Below, piece after piece: positions 8,256-16,095 of a DNA stretch of 64,000 nucleotides. The stretch comes from Sediminibacillus dalangtanensis (lineage in GTDB: Bacteria > Bacillota > Bacilli > Bacillales > Amphibacillaceae), in NCBI RefSeq assembly GCF_017792025.1, contig NZ_CP046956.1, forward strand, positions 3,100,001-3,164,000. Reading direction: 5' to 3'. The notes under the pieces were generated by a model that saw only the letters and a program-made list of their open reading frames with translations, searched no databases and was not told the origin of the DNA. The first letter of the stretch is position 1. Every line of letters starts with the position of its first letter. Both the position numbers and the translations under genes were made by a program.

Positions 8256-8938
8256 TCTCCCACTCCTTTTCCAAAACGTTTGTTATAGATATAGCCAGCT
8301 TCAGCATCCTCCAACCGCAGATAGCCGCTTCGCTCCATCCTTCTGAAAGCAAAAGAAGCAATTTTGGTACAGGCCGCAGCAAGGAAGCTGACTCCGCAAA
8401 AAAGAAACAACAGCGGAACATAAGCCAACACCAGCCCGCAAACTATTATCAAAACGGTTAAAGCCAAGGAAACAAACGGAATTAAGAGGGCAATCGTTGC
8501 CGAAAAACGGACGCTGTTTAAAACCGTCAACCGGTAACGAACAACTATCGGCAGGATAAGCAAGGATGACAACAGGTAGATGAACAACAGACTGACAAGA
8601 AGGCAGGCTGCGGCAAACGCCAGCACATTCGAATAACTGAACAGCAGCCGAATGTCATAATAAAGAAACAAACCGAGTGTCAGCCAGACATAACCATACA
8701 GTTGGCATTTCAAAAAACTAGCTTTATAGACAGACCAAAAGACACTGCCTGCGTTTGTTTCCGTTTCCGGATGGCGAAGGCGTGTCTTCATGACAGCGAA
8801 TGTGGCATACAATGCCGGAAATAAACCGAATACAATCCCGCCCGCCAACAGGCCGGCCATGGCTCGCAGCTGTACTGCCACGAGGAAATAAACCTGTTCG
8901 CAGAATTGATTGAACCTGCCCATCATCCCCTCTTCCAT
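8252..8938 (-). CDS. YesL-like DUF624 membrane protein
   Basis: This 228-residue protein has about five hydrophobic segments and the DUF624/YesL pattern: an early FGLFPALYATFAVMKTRLR stretch, then helices ending in LFLFCGVSFLAAACTKIASF. DUF624 proteins commonly sit beside YesM/YesN two-component systems and LplB/YtcP-type sugar importers in Bacillaceae and may assist sensing or transport, but no biochemical role is established. It overlaps the SDR gene by 4 bp. The exact start is unclear because Met1, Met5 and Met6 are all possible. Confidence 0.85.
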   Translation of the reverse strand: MEEGMMGRFNQFCEQVYFLVAVQLRAMAGLLAGGIVFGLFPALYATFAVMKTRLRHPETETNAGSVFWSVYKASFLKCQLYGYVWLTLGLFLYYDIRLLFSYSNVLAFAAACLLVSLLFIYLLSSLLILPIVVRYRLTVLNSVRFSATIALLIPFVSLALTVLIIVCGLVLAYVPLLFLFCGVSFLAAACTKIASFAFRRMERSGYLRLEDAEAGYIYNKRFGKGVGE

Positions 8939-8980
8939 ACGGACTGCCCCCTTACTCGACTATCGTGCCTTTAAGCCCTA

Positions 8981-9289
8981 TTACTTCAATAAATCTTCGC
9001 GGAGCGGTGTGAATGTATCAAGCAAAATCCCTTTTTCAAGCGCCAGTGCACCATGGACCTGATTGCCCGGGATCACCAATGTTTCTCCTCCGTGCACAAG
9101 ATGTTTTTCACCCTCGATCGTGAACTCGAAGCTACCCTCCATGCAATAGGTCAATTGTTCATGCGGGTGACTATGTTCCGAACCCTCGGCCCCTTTTTCA
9201 AAGTGGACCTCCATCATCATCAATGATTTACCTGGTGTGAATACTTTGCGTTTTACCCCTGGTTCTGCCTGTTCCCACTCTCCTGGCAT
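8981..9289 (-). CDS. Single-domain cupin, KdgF-like
   Basis: This 102-residue protein is one cupin barrel with metal-binding candidates H39, H41, H43 and Q45 (HSHPHEQ) and H79 (QVHG), plus ETLVIPGNQVHG, the second cupin motif. The pattern D91-x-F93-x3-R97 near the C-terminus resembles that recalled for KdgF, which opens 4,5-unsaturated uronates released by pectate or alginate lyases. The surrounding lyase, transporter and reductase genes support that role (inference). It lies 108 bp downstream of the histidine kinase and 42 bp upstream of the DUF624 gene on the same strand. Confidence 0.82.
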   Translation of the reverse strand: MPGEWEQAEPGVKRKVFTPGKSLMMMEVHFEKGAEGSEHSHPHEQLTYCMEGSFEFTIEGEKHLVHGGETLVIPGNQVHGALALEKGILLDTFTPLREDLLK

Positions 9290-9397
9290 ATGATCGAACC
9301 CCTTTCTGGTATTGATACTCTATATAGTAACAAATCAGTAAGCGGTTTCATATATGATTTTTTTAGCTGGATCAGGGGTTTTTTTAGCAGCCAATCG

Positions 9398-11206
9398 TTA
9401 ACCGACTTTGGTTCGTCTGTCCTTGCGTGGTATTTCCATGGAAACTTTGGTGCCCTCTCCTTGTTTCGATTGAATAGATAAACCGCACTGATCACCGAAT
9501 AACAATTGAATCCGGCGATGGACGTTGCTGACCCCGATTCCCATCTTGTTGCTGACATCCTCATACTTTTCCTTCCGGAGAACTTTCCGGATATCACGCA
9601 GTCGGGCAGGAGTGATTCCGGCACCGTTATCGATGACTTCCACACGAAGCCGCTTCTCTTCAGCGGTTGCCCGGATTGTAATTCCCCCCTGGTACCGGTT
9701 TTTGCGCAAGCCATGGTGGATGGCGTTTTCGACCAGCGGCTGCAAAGACAGCTTGACCACCTCTTCATCGAAGAGATTTTCCTCTATCTCGAACGTTATC
9801 GGTAGTTGCTTTTGAAATCGGTGCTCTTCCACAATCATGAAATTTTTCACATGGTTCATTTCGTCCTCCAGGGTGACGATTTCCAAATTCCGAACCGAAT
9901 AGCGGAACATTTGCGATAAGGCGATGGCCATTTCCGAAATTTCTTCCGCATCATTTAATATCGCATAAGAATTCATCGTTTCCAGTGTGTTATGGAGAAA
10001 ATGAGGGTTGATTTGTGACTGGAGGGCCTGAAGTTCGATTTTTTGCTTTTCGTATAACACTTTGTGATTCTGCAATTCCGCGGCATATAAATCATCGACG
10101 AGCGTCGACAAGCGGTCGATCATTTTGTTGTAACTGGTGACCACACTGCTTATTTCATCGGTTCCTCGAAGCGGTTTTATCGGTTCCCATTCACCGATCT
10201 CCATTTTTTTCATTCCTTTTTGAATCTTTCTTAATGGCTTTACAATGCTGTTCGCGAATCCAATCGAGACGACCAACGCTACCATCAGGGACAAAACCAG
10301 GACGAATACCACCTGCTTTTTCATCCCGGCAACCGGTTCATAAATCACCTCTTTCGGTGTCATCGCAACCAGCGTCCAATTGGTCTGGTCAGAGTGATCG
10401 GCATAAAAAATCATTTCCGTGCCGTCCCATTCCCCCGTAAATGTTTTCTTGTCGGTGGTGGTTAACTGATTTTCCAATTGTTTGCCAATAGGATTGCCGA
10501 GCCATTTTTTATCTGGATGGTAGACAACGCGATGATTATCATCGAAAATCCAAAGGGATGTCCCGTTTTCAAACTGGGCGATGTTCCACAGTTCTTCCAA
10601 TGCCGTTCCGTTCAATTCCACCCCGAGTATCCCTTTTGGTATAAACGAAGACAAGCCGCGCACCCTGCGGACAATACTGACGACATATTCCTGATTGTAC
10701 AGACTTCGATCGGCAAGCAGCCGAATCCGTCCGTTTTCCGGCGTCGTTTTTAGCAAGCTACGATAGATCGCTTTCGAGGGAAACGGTTCCTCTTCCAAGG
10801 AGGACTTATTTTTGGAAAGAACATATTGGCCGTTTTCGCCTAGAAGATAGATCAGATTCAAGTGTTGATTTTTCAAATTGAGGTTGTGCATCTGGCTTTT
10901 AATCTCTTTCGAATAGTAATATTGCTCCAGCTTCTGGCTCTCATCGATTTCTAGAAAGCCTTTCACGGTGCGGTCCGTCAGCAACGGCAAGGTTGCCAAT
11001 TCCAAATCCCGGATGAACAAATCGGTTTGGTAACTGGCATTTTCCACAATATACTCCAGGTAGCCCTCTGACTGTTTTTTGATTTCCAGGGTGGTCTGCC
11101 GGTAAAACAACCAGGTGACCAGACTGACGGAGACTAGGATGACGACGACGAAATAAACAAGCAGCCGCTGTTGAATATTCAAACGGTATATCCAGCCCTT
11201 CATCAA
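9398..11206 (-). CDS. YesM-type sensor histidine kinase
   Basis: This is a membrane sensor kinase of the LytS/YesM class. A membrane helix at about 15-35 is followed by a large extracellular Cache-type domain to about residue 295, a second helix at about 298-320, a HAMP region, the His_kinase domain with phospho-acceptor H402 in QINPHFLHNTLE, and an ATPase domain (LVENAIHHGL, VIDNGAGI, GIGVSNVHRRI). Its start overlaps the end of the response-regulator gene by 4 bp. In this class the extracellular domain usually reports oligosaccharides, sometimes through the transport binding protein, so it is expected to control the adjacent lyase and transporter genes. Confidence 0.93.
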   Translation of the reverse strand: MMKGWIYRLNIQQRLLVYFVVVILVSVSLVTWLFYRQTTLEIKKQSEGYLEYIVENASYQTDLFIRDLELATLPLLTDRTVKGFLEIDESQKLEQYYYSKEIKSQMHNLNLKNQHLNLIYLLGENGQYVLSKNKSSLEEEPFPSKAIYRSLLKTTPENGRIRLLADRSLYNQEYVVSIVRRVRGLSSFIPKGILGVELNGTALEELWNIAQFENGTSLWIFDDNHRVVYHPDKKWLGNPIGKQLENQLTTTDKKTFTGEWDGTEMIFYADHSDQTNWTLVAMTPKEVIYEPVAGMKKQVVFVLVLSLMVALVVSIGFANSIVKPLRKIQKGMKKMEIGEWEPIKPLRGTDEISSVVTSYNKMIDRLSTLVDDLYAAELQNHKVLYEKQKIELQALQSQINPHFLHNTLETMNSYAILNDAEEISEMAIALSQMFRYSVRNLEIVTLEDEMNHVKNFMIVEEHRFQKQLPITFEIEENLFDEEVVKLSLQPLVENAIHHGLRKNRYQGGITIRATAEEKRLRVEVIDNGAGITPARLRDIRKVLRKEKYEDVSNKMGIGVSNVHRRIQLLFGDQCGLSIQSKQGEGTKVSMEIPRKDRRTKVG

Positions 11207-12243
11207 TCCACCCCCATATTCCTCCGAAAGCCTGAAGGCGTCTGTCCTGTATACTTTTTGAACGTCTTCGTAAAATGCGGATGATCGTTCAATCCAATCA
11301 GAAAAGGAATGTCGATCACTTTTATGTCTTTTTTCAACAAGAGCTCTTTGGCTTTTTCCATACGTAGGCTGCTCCGGTACTTCACAAAAGTCTGCCCGGT
11401 TTCCTTTTTAAACAGCTGGCTGAAGTAAGAAGCGTTTAACCCAAGCTTGCCTGCAACTTCTTCTAGACTGATTTCTTCATCAAGGTGTTGGAGGATATAG
11501 TTCTTAGCCATTTCAATCGGGTCGACCTCGTTCCCTTTCCGCTTTTGTTCAAGCAGCAGGAGGATTTCAAGGCATTTTTCCAAAAATAATTGCTCTGCCT
11601 CTTTTTTGCCTGCAGCTGCTATTTCCCAATGAAAAGCATTCATTAATTGGCTGCCCTTGGACGCAATCCGATGAAATAGCACTTCCAACACATGGGTCAA
11701 AATGTTGCAGTAATAGTCTATGGAAAGCTGCTTCGTTTCCATTCTTACGGACCATTCACGAAACACCGTCTCTGCTTCCAGACGATTCAAAGACCAAATA
11801 GACTCTGCCAACCCTGCCAGCAGCTCATCAATCTCATCCGCTCCGATGAAATCTTGCTGCTTGGTCTTCAATCCTTGCAAACACCGTTCGACTGTTTGAG
11901 AAAGCTTCTCCTTGGTAATCGGTTTTAACAAGTATTCTTTGACCCCGCACAATATTGCTTTTTGAGCGAAAGTGAAGCTGTCGTACCCGGATACGATTAC
12001 CCACTGGGTTCCTTGCTGCAGTTCCTTATAACCGGCAATCAACTCCAAACCGTTCATTTCCCCGCCTTCAATGTCGGTAAAAACAATGTCAAACTTTTCC
12101 TCTTGCAAACTGGGAATTGCATCTTCGGCATAAGCAACCTCGGAAATGCTGTCCAGATAAAATCCTTCTACTCGAATCGTTTGCAGCAATTTTATCAGCC
12201 CACGCCTTGTCAACGGTTCATCTTCGATAATCAGGACACGCAA
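11203..12243 (-). CDS. YesN-type response regulator with AraC DNA-binding domain
   Basis: The receiver domain (residues 1-120) has acidic residues E7 and D8, phospho-acceptor D57 (FTDIEG) and the conserved lysine in YLLKPI. A linker to residue 235 is followed by two AraC-type helix-turn-helices (LEEVAGKLGLNASYFSQLFKKETGQTFVKY; IPFLIGLNDHPHFTKTFKKYTGQTPSGFRR). It partners the overlapping YesM-type kinase. The gene diverges from the permease at 12472, so the 229-bp region between them probably contains its binding sites. A cre-like site lies just upstream of its start. Confidence 0.93.
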   Translation of the reverse strand: MRVLIIEDEPLTRRGLIKLLQTIRVEGFYLDSISEVAYAEDAIPSLQEEKFDIVFTDIEGGEMNGLELIAGYKELQQGTQWVIVSGYDSFTFAQKAILCGVKEYLLKPITKEKLSQTVERCLQGLKTKQQDFIGADEIDELLAGLAESIWSLNRLEAETVFREWSVRMETKQLSIDYYCNILTHVLEVLFHRIASKGSQLMNAFHWEIAAAGKKEAEQLFLEKCLEILLLLEQKRKGNEVDPIEMAKNYILQHLDEEISLEEVAGKLGLNASYFSQLFKKETGQTFVKYRSSLRMEKAKELLLKKDIKVIDIPFLIGLNDHPHFTKTFKKYTGQTPSGFRRNMGVD

Positions 12244-12262
12244 TTCAATACACTCCCCTTTA

Positions 12263-12276
12263 ATAAAGCGCTTACA
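12263..12276. promoter_or_regulatory. cre-like operator in the divergent uronate-locus promoter region
   Basis: On the minus strand this reads TGTAAGCGCTTTAT, closely matching the CcpA cre consensus. It lies 20 bp upstream of the response-regulator start and in the region shared with the divergent permease operon. The same core occurs at 2354-2367. Confidence 0.6.
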
Positions 12277-12471
12277 TTTATGCCTATTATAAACGAATGG
12301 ACGATGAATAGGTATGGGAAATCCGTTTTTAAAATGAATTTGTTAATAAATCTATGTAACATAGCCGGCCGATATCCAAAAAAAACACAAATTGCAAAGA
12401 AAAGACTCCATAGATGTAAACCCTTCCAAGAACTAAGCTTATGACAACATCTTAAAAAAGGGGGTAGCCAA

Positions 12472-13380
12472 ATGACTTCACGAAAACTGGCACTCGTCTG
12501 GAAGCATAAAGCTCTTTATTTGATTGCATTGCCAGGCATTGCATATTTTATTATCTTCAAGTATATCCCGATCATGGGTTCGGTGATCGCCTTTCAGGAT
12601 TACAACATTTTTCAAGGCATTACAGGAAGTGCCTGGGTAGGACTGGAACAATTCGAACGAATGTTTCAGTATCCGGAATTTTTACGGATTTTGAAAAATA
12701 CCTTGCTGATCAATTTGTACGATATTGTTTTCGGTTTTTCTGCTCCAATCATTCTTGCCTTGATGTTGAATGAAGTCCGAAAAATGCTAGCAAAAAGGAT
12801 TATCCAAACGATCGTTTACATGCCCCATTTTCTGTCATGGGTGATTATCAGTGGTATTTTTATCGGAATCTTATCCCCATCAACTGGCATGGTCAACCAT
12901 TTTTTGAACCTCTTTGGCATTGATTCGATTTATTTCCTTGGAGAAGACAGTTTTATCCGTACTATTATTGTCGGCTCCGGTATGTGGCGGGAAACTGGTT
13001 GGAGTACGATTATCTATTTAGCTGCCCTGGCAGGAATCAACCCACAGTTGTATGAAGCCGCGGATATCGATGGTGCCAATCGATGGCAGCAAACCTGGAA
13101 GATCACCCTCCCTACCTTGATGCCGACAATTATGATGTTGTTCCTGCTGCAAATCGGCAATTTCTTGGATTTCGGTTTTGAGCGGGTCGATGTCTTCCTG
13201 AACCCTTTTAACCGTGTCAACGGAGAAATTTTTGATACGTATATCTATGAAGCCGGCTTGCTGCAAAACCAATACAGCTATACAACCGCCATCGGTATTT
13301 TCAAATCGGTAGTAGGATTGATTTTGCTGGTCGGGGCCAACTTTGTCAGCCGGAAAACCACCGGCAACAGTTTATATTAG
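12472..13380 (+). CDS. LplB-type oligosaccharide ABC permease (AlgM1-like)
   Basis: This is the first membrane subunit of a CUT1 importer of the LplB/YtcP/LipO class that handles complex or acidic oligosaccharides. It opens with the class-typical HKALYLIALPGIAYFIIFKYIPIMG and carries the EAA loop EAADIDGANRWQQTWKITLP at about residues 200-220. The start follows AAAAAGGGGG by about 7 bp. The alginate permease AlgM1 of Sphingomonas belongs to this class (known), and lyase genes follow in the same operon, so oligo-alginate or another oligouronate is the likely cargo (inference). The second permease gene starts 14 bp later. Confidence 0.92.
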   Translation: MTSRKLALVWKHKALYLIALPGIAYFIIFKYIPIMGSVIAFQDYNIFQGITGSAWVGLEQFERMFQYPEFLRILKNTLLINLYDIVFGFSAPIILALMLNEVRKMLAKRIIQTIVYMPHFLSWVIISGIFIGILSPSTGMVNHFLNLFGIDSIYFLGEDSFIRTIIVGSGMWRETGWSTIIYLAALAGINPQLYEAADIDGANRWQQTWKITLPTLMPTIMMLFLLQIGNFLDFGFERVDVFLNPFNRVNGEIFDTYIYEAGLLQNQYSYTTAIGIFKSVVGLILLVGANFVSRKTTGNSLY

Positions 13381-13394
13381 AAAGGAATGATCGT

Positions 13395-14276
13395 ATGGCT
13401 ATTAAAGAGAGCCGTGCTCGCAAAGCTTTCCTGAGAACCAACATGGTTGTATTGATTCTTGTGTCCCTTATCATGATTCTTCCGTTTATTCACGTTTTGG
13501 CTCAATCATTCAGCAGTTCCGGAGCGATCGATCAAGGAAAGGTCAGCTTCCTCCCGGTCGAATTCACCCTCGATAATTACAGCTTTGTTTTCCAGGACGG
13601 AAGTATTTGGCGGTCATTCGGAGTCACGATTTTCATCACGGTGTTCGGCACCTTGTTCAATTTGATTGCGACCGCTTCGCTTGCCTATCCCCTATCGAGA
13701 AAAGAATTGCTCGGCCGCAAATTCCTTCTCTTCATGGTATTGTTTACGATGATTTTTTCGGCACCGCTGATTCCGACCTTTTTGGTGGTCCAAAACCTCG
13801 GTTTGCTGAACACGGTATGGGCGTTGATTTTTCCGACGGCCATCAGTGCCTTCAACCTATTTGTGATGCGCTCCTTTTTTATGCAGATTCCGCAGGAGCT
13901 TATCGAGTCAAGCCGGATGGATGGACTGGGCGAACTCCGCATTCTGTTTCAAATCGTGTTGCCGCTCTCCAAGCCGGCAATGGCCACACTCGGGATTTTT
14001 TACGCTGTTTTTCATTGGAACACCTATTTCAATGCATTGATGTTCATAGAAGACCGAAGCTTGTATCCGCTGCAAATCAAATTAAGGGAAATGATCGTCG
14101 ATGAGAATTTCACCTCTGACCCTACCTCAGATTTTTACACGACGATGCTCTCGAGCTCTCCCGAAGGAATCAAAATGGCCACCATAATTGTAGCCACGGT
14201 TCCGATTTTGCTGATTTATCCGTTTTTGCAGCGCCATTTCATCAAAGGGTTTATGCTGGGCAGTTTAAAGGATTGA
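13395..14276 (+). CDS. YtcP-type oligosaccharide ABC permease (AlgM2-like)
   Basis: This is the second membrane subunit, partner of the preceding LplB-type protein. It has six predicted helices, the EAA-like loop ESSRMDGLGELRILFQIVLPLSKP near residues 175-200, and the class-typical ending QRHFIKGFMLGSLKD. GAAAGGAATGA precedes the ATG. It is followed after 146 bp by the binding-protein gene, with a cre-like palindrome in between. Confidence 0.92.
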   Translation: MAIKESRARKAFLRTNMVVLILVSLIMILPFIHVLAQSFSSSGAIDQGKVSFLPVEFTLDNYSFVFQDGSIWRSFGVTIFITVFGTLFNLIATASLAYPLSRKELLGRKFLLFMVLFTMIFSAPLIPTFLVVQNLGLLNTVWALIFPTAISAFNLFVMRSFFMQIPQELIESSRMDGLGELRILFQIVLPLSKPAMATLGIFYAVFHWNTYFNALMFIEDRSLYPLQIKLREMIVDENFTSDPTSDFYTTMLSSSPEGIKMATIIVATVPILLIYPFLQRHFIKGFMLGSLKD

Positions 14277-14382
14277 AAAGGAGACTGCTTCACTCGTTGG
14301 ATTTTTATTGCCGTATAAAAATTTGACAACTGTATCTAAAAACAGACGAAAGCGCCATTGCAGGCAATGTGTTAAAGTCTTT

Positions 14383-14396
14383 TGTAAGCACTTACA
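14383..14396 (+). promoter_or_regulatory. cre-like palindrome before the AlgQ-like binding protein
   Basis: TGTAAG-CA-CTTACA has six-base arms identical to the arms of the sites at 2354 and 12263 but a CA centre instead of CG. It lies 26 bp upstream of the start. It could be a weak cre site or the operator of a locus-specific repressor, and suggests separate control of the binding-protein gene. Confidence 0.5.
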
Positions 14397-14422
14397 TTTT
14401 ATTTATCAAAGGGGAGGAACTA

Positions 14423-15967
14423 ATGAAAAAGCGAACGGTTTTACTTGGAGTCATGTTGGTCATTCTCGTCGCATTGATGGCAGGGTGCAAAGATTCGGAA
14501 TCAAAGGCTTCGAATGAAAGCGAAGGGGAAGGATCTGGCTTTTCGATTGCCATGCGCACCTTGGCTACGCCATATGTAGAAAGCCATCCGGACATCAATG
14601 AAGATAAATACGTCACAGAACTGGAAAAGTTGACGGGTACGGATATCAATATCCGCCTTGTTCCGCACAATGAATATGTCGAGCGGATGACATTGATGCT
14701 CGCCTCCAATGATATCCCAGATGTCATGCAGGCCGGGGGCGGTGTACTGGGTCCGGAATTGGCCGGCGGGGTTGAAGCAGGTGCCTTCATGCCACTGGAT
14801 GATTTGCTAAAAGAACACGGCAAGCACCTTCTCGAAGCCATCCCTCAGGAAGCATGGGACCGGGTGACCTATGACGGAAAAATTTATGCAATACCGGAAT
14901 ACCTATCCAATCCTTCACGACGCGGAACCGCCATCCGCATGGATCTCCTGGAAAAAACGGGGTTGGATGTACCGAAGACGACCGATGAGTTTCTCGAAGT
15001 CATGCGTGCTTTTAAAGAGCTCGGAGTAAAAAACCCATATCAGGGCCGGGAAGACTTCAAATATTCGGATACATTTTTTGGAGCTTTCGATGCCTTTCCA
15101 TATCAGTGGGAGCTATACAACGATCAAGTTGTACCAAAATTCATGGCTGGAGATAAAATCAAAGATGCACTGGAATACTACCGCACCATGTATGAAGAAG
15201 GGTTGATCCATCCCGAATTTTTGACTATCCAACAGCCGGAATACCGCAGTAACATCATTGCCGGAAATACAGGGATGTGGTCGATGAATGCTGAAGAAGT
15301 CAATGCCTGGGAGCAGGAAATCCAAAACAATGTACCGGAGGCAGAAGTCGCGATCATTCCATCACCAGTCGGTCCAGACGGAAAAGGCGGCCACTACTTA
15401 TACGGTCAGGTAACCCGCTCCTTCCTGATCAGCAGTGAAACAGAAGCGAATGTGGAAGACATCATCAAATTCTTCGACTGGCAGGTCACGGAAGAAGCAG
15501 AAAGATTTTTCACCTATGGAATAGAAGGCGATACGTACACACTTAACGACGATGGCTTCGTCAATTATGAGATGAAAGATGACACCAACTTCCTTAATGA
15601 ACAGCATTATCGCAACCGTTGGCTATGGATGATCCGTGACGCCACTTACACAAAGGGAATCCTCGAACAGACCGATGAAGGACAGCAGTTGATGTCGGTG
15701 TTCGATGACATCCTGAGCAACGAAGGACGGGACAGTATCTTGTACGATCCGCCATTGGAAGCGATGGAAAGCAACCCGGATATCCGTCCAGGCAGCGACA
15801 CCCCTTCTGATGTTTGGATGACTGGAGCAGCAAAAATCATCCTCGGCCAGGAACCGCTCGACTATCATGACACCATTGTCGAAGAATGGCTGAACAAGGG
15901 AGGCAGTCAGGCAATCGAAGAAGCGACCAAACGTTATAACGAGGACGACGGCGTGTTGTCCCGATAA
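14423..15967 (+). CDS. LipO/AlgQ-like oligosaccharide-binding lipoprotein
   Basis: This lipoprotein of 514 residues has lipobox LMAGC (Cys22). The length, much above the about 420 residues of ordinary sugar-binding proteins, matches the LipO class that includes the alginate-binding proteins AlgQ1/AlgQ2 (known). The body contains LTGTDINIRLVPHNEYVERMTLMLASNDIPDVM, where oligomer-class proteins have their first lobe, and a KFFDWQVTEEAERFFTYGIEGDTY segment typical of LipO. The start at 14423 is preceded by GGGGAGG; the open frame reaches back to 14369 without a signal sequence. It belongs with the two preceding permeases and the following lyase genes. Confidence 0.92.
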   Translation: MKKRTVLLGVMLVILVALMAGCKDSESKASNESEGEGSGFSIAMRTLATPYVESHPDINEDKYVTELEKLTGTDINIRLVPHNEYVERMTLMLASNDIPDVMQAGGGVLGPELAGGVEAGAFMPLDDLLKEHGKHLLEAIPQEAWDRVTYDGKIYAIPEYLSNPSRRGTAIRMDLLEKTGLDVPKTTDEFLEVMRAFKELGVKNPYQGREDFKYSDTFFGAFDAFPYQWELYNDQVVPKFMAGDKIKDALEYYRTMYEEGLIHPEFLTIQQPEYRSNIIAGNTGMWSMNAEEVNAWEQEIQNNVPEAEVAIIPSPVGPDGKGGHYLYGQVTRSFLISSETEANVEDIIKFFDWQVTEEAERFFTYGIEGDTYTLNDDGFVNYEMKDDTNFLNEQHYRNRWLWMIRDATYTKGILEQTDEGQQLMSVFDDILSNEGRDSILYDPPLEAMESNPDIRPGSDTPSDVWMTGAAKIILGQEPLDYHDTIVEEWLNKGGSQAIEEATKRYNEDDGVLSR

Positions 15968-16095
15968 GTTGACGAATTCCGAGTATTCGTTCCATCCCTT
16001 CCCGCTTTCCATTTCCGTTCGGTTTCCCCCATGGCCTATAGGTCTCCGGCGGATTTGGAAAAGTGGGAACCAATTTGATCAGAGGAGGTCTTTTT

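Noticed and set aside
9253..9768. 171-residue open frame overlapping the histidine kinase end and the cupin start
   Set aside because: Same strand but out of frame with the kinase; translation is a shadow rich in Ser/Lys/Arg with no recognisable domain.
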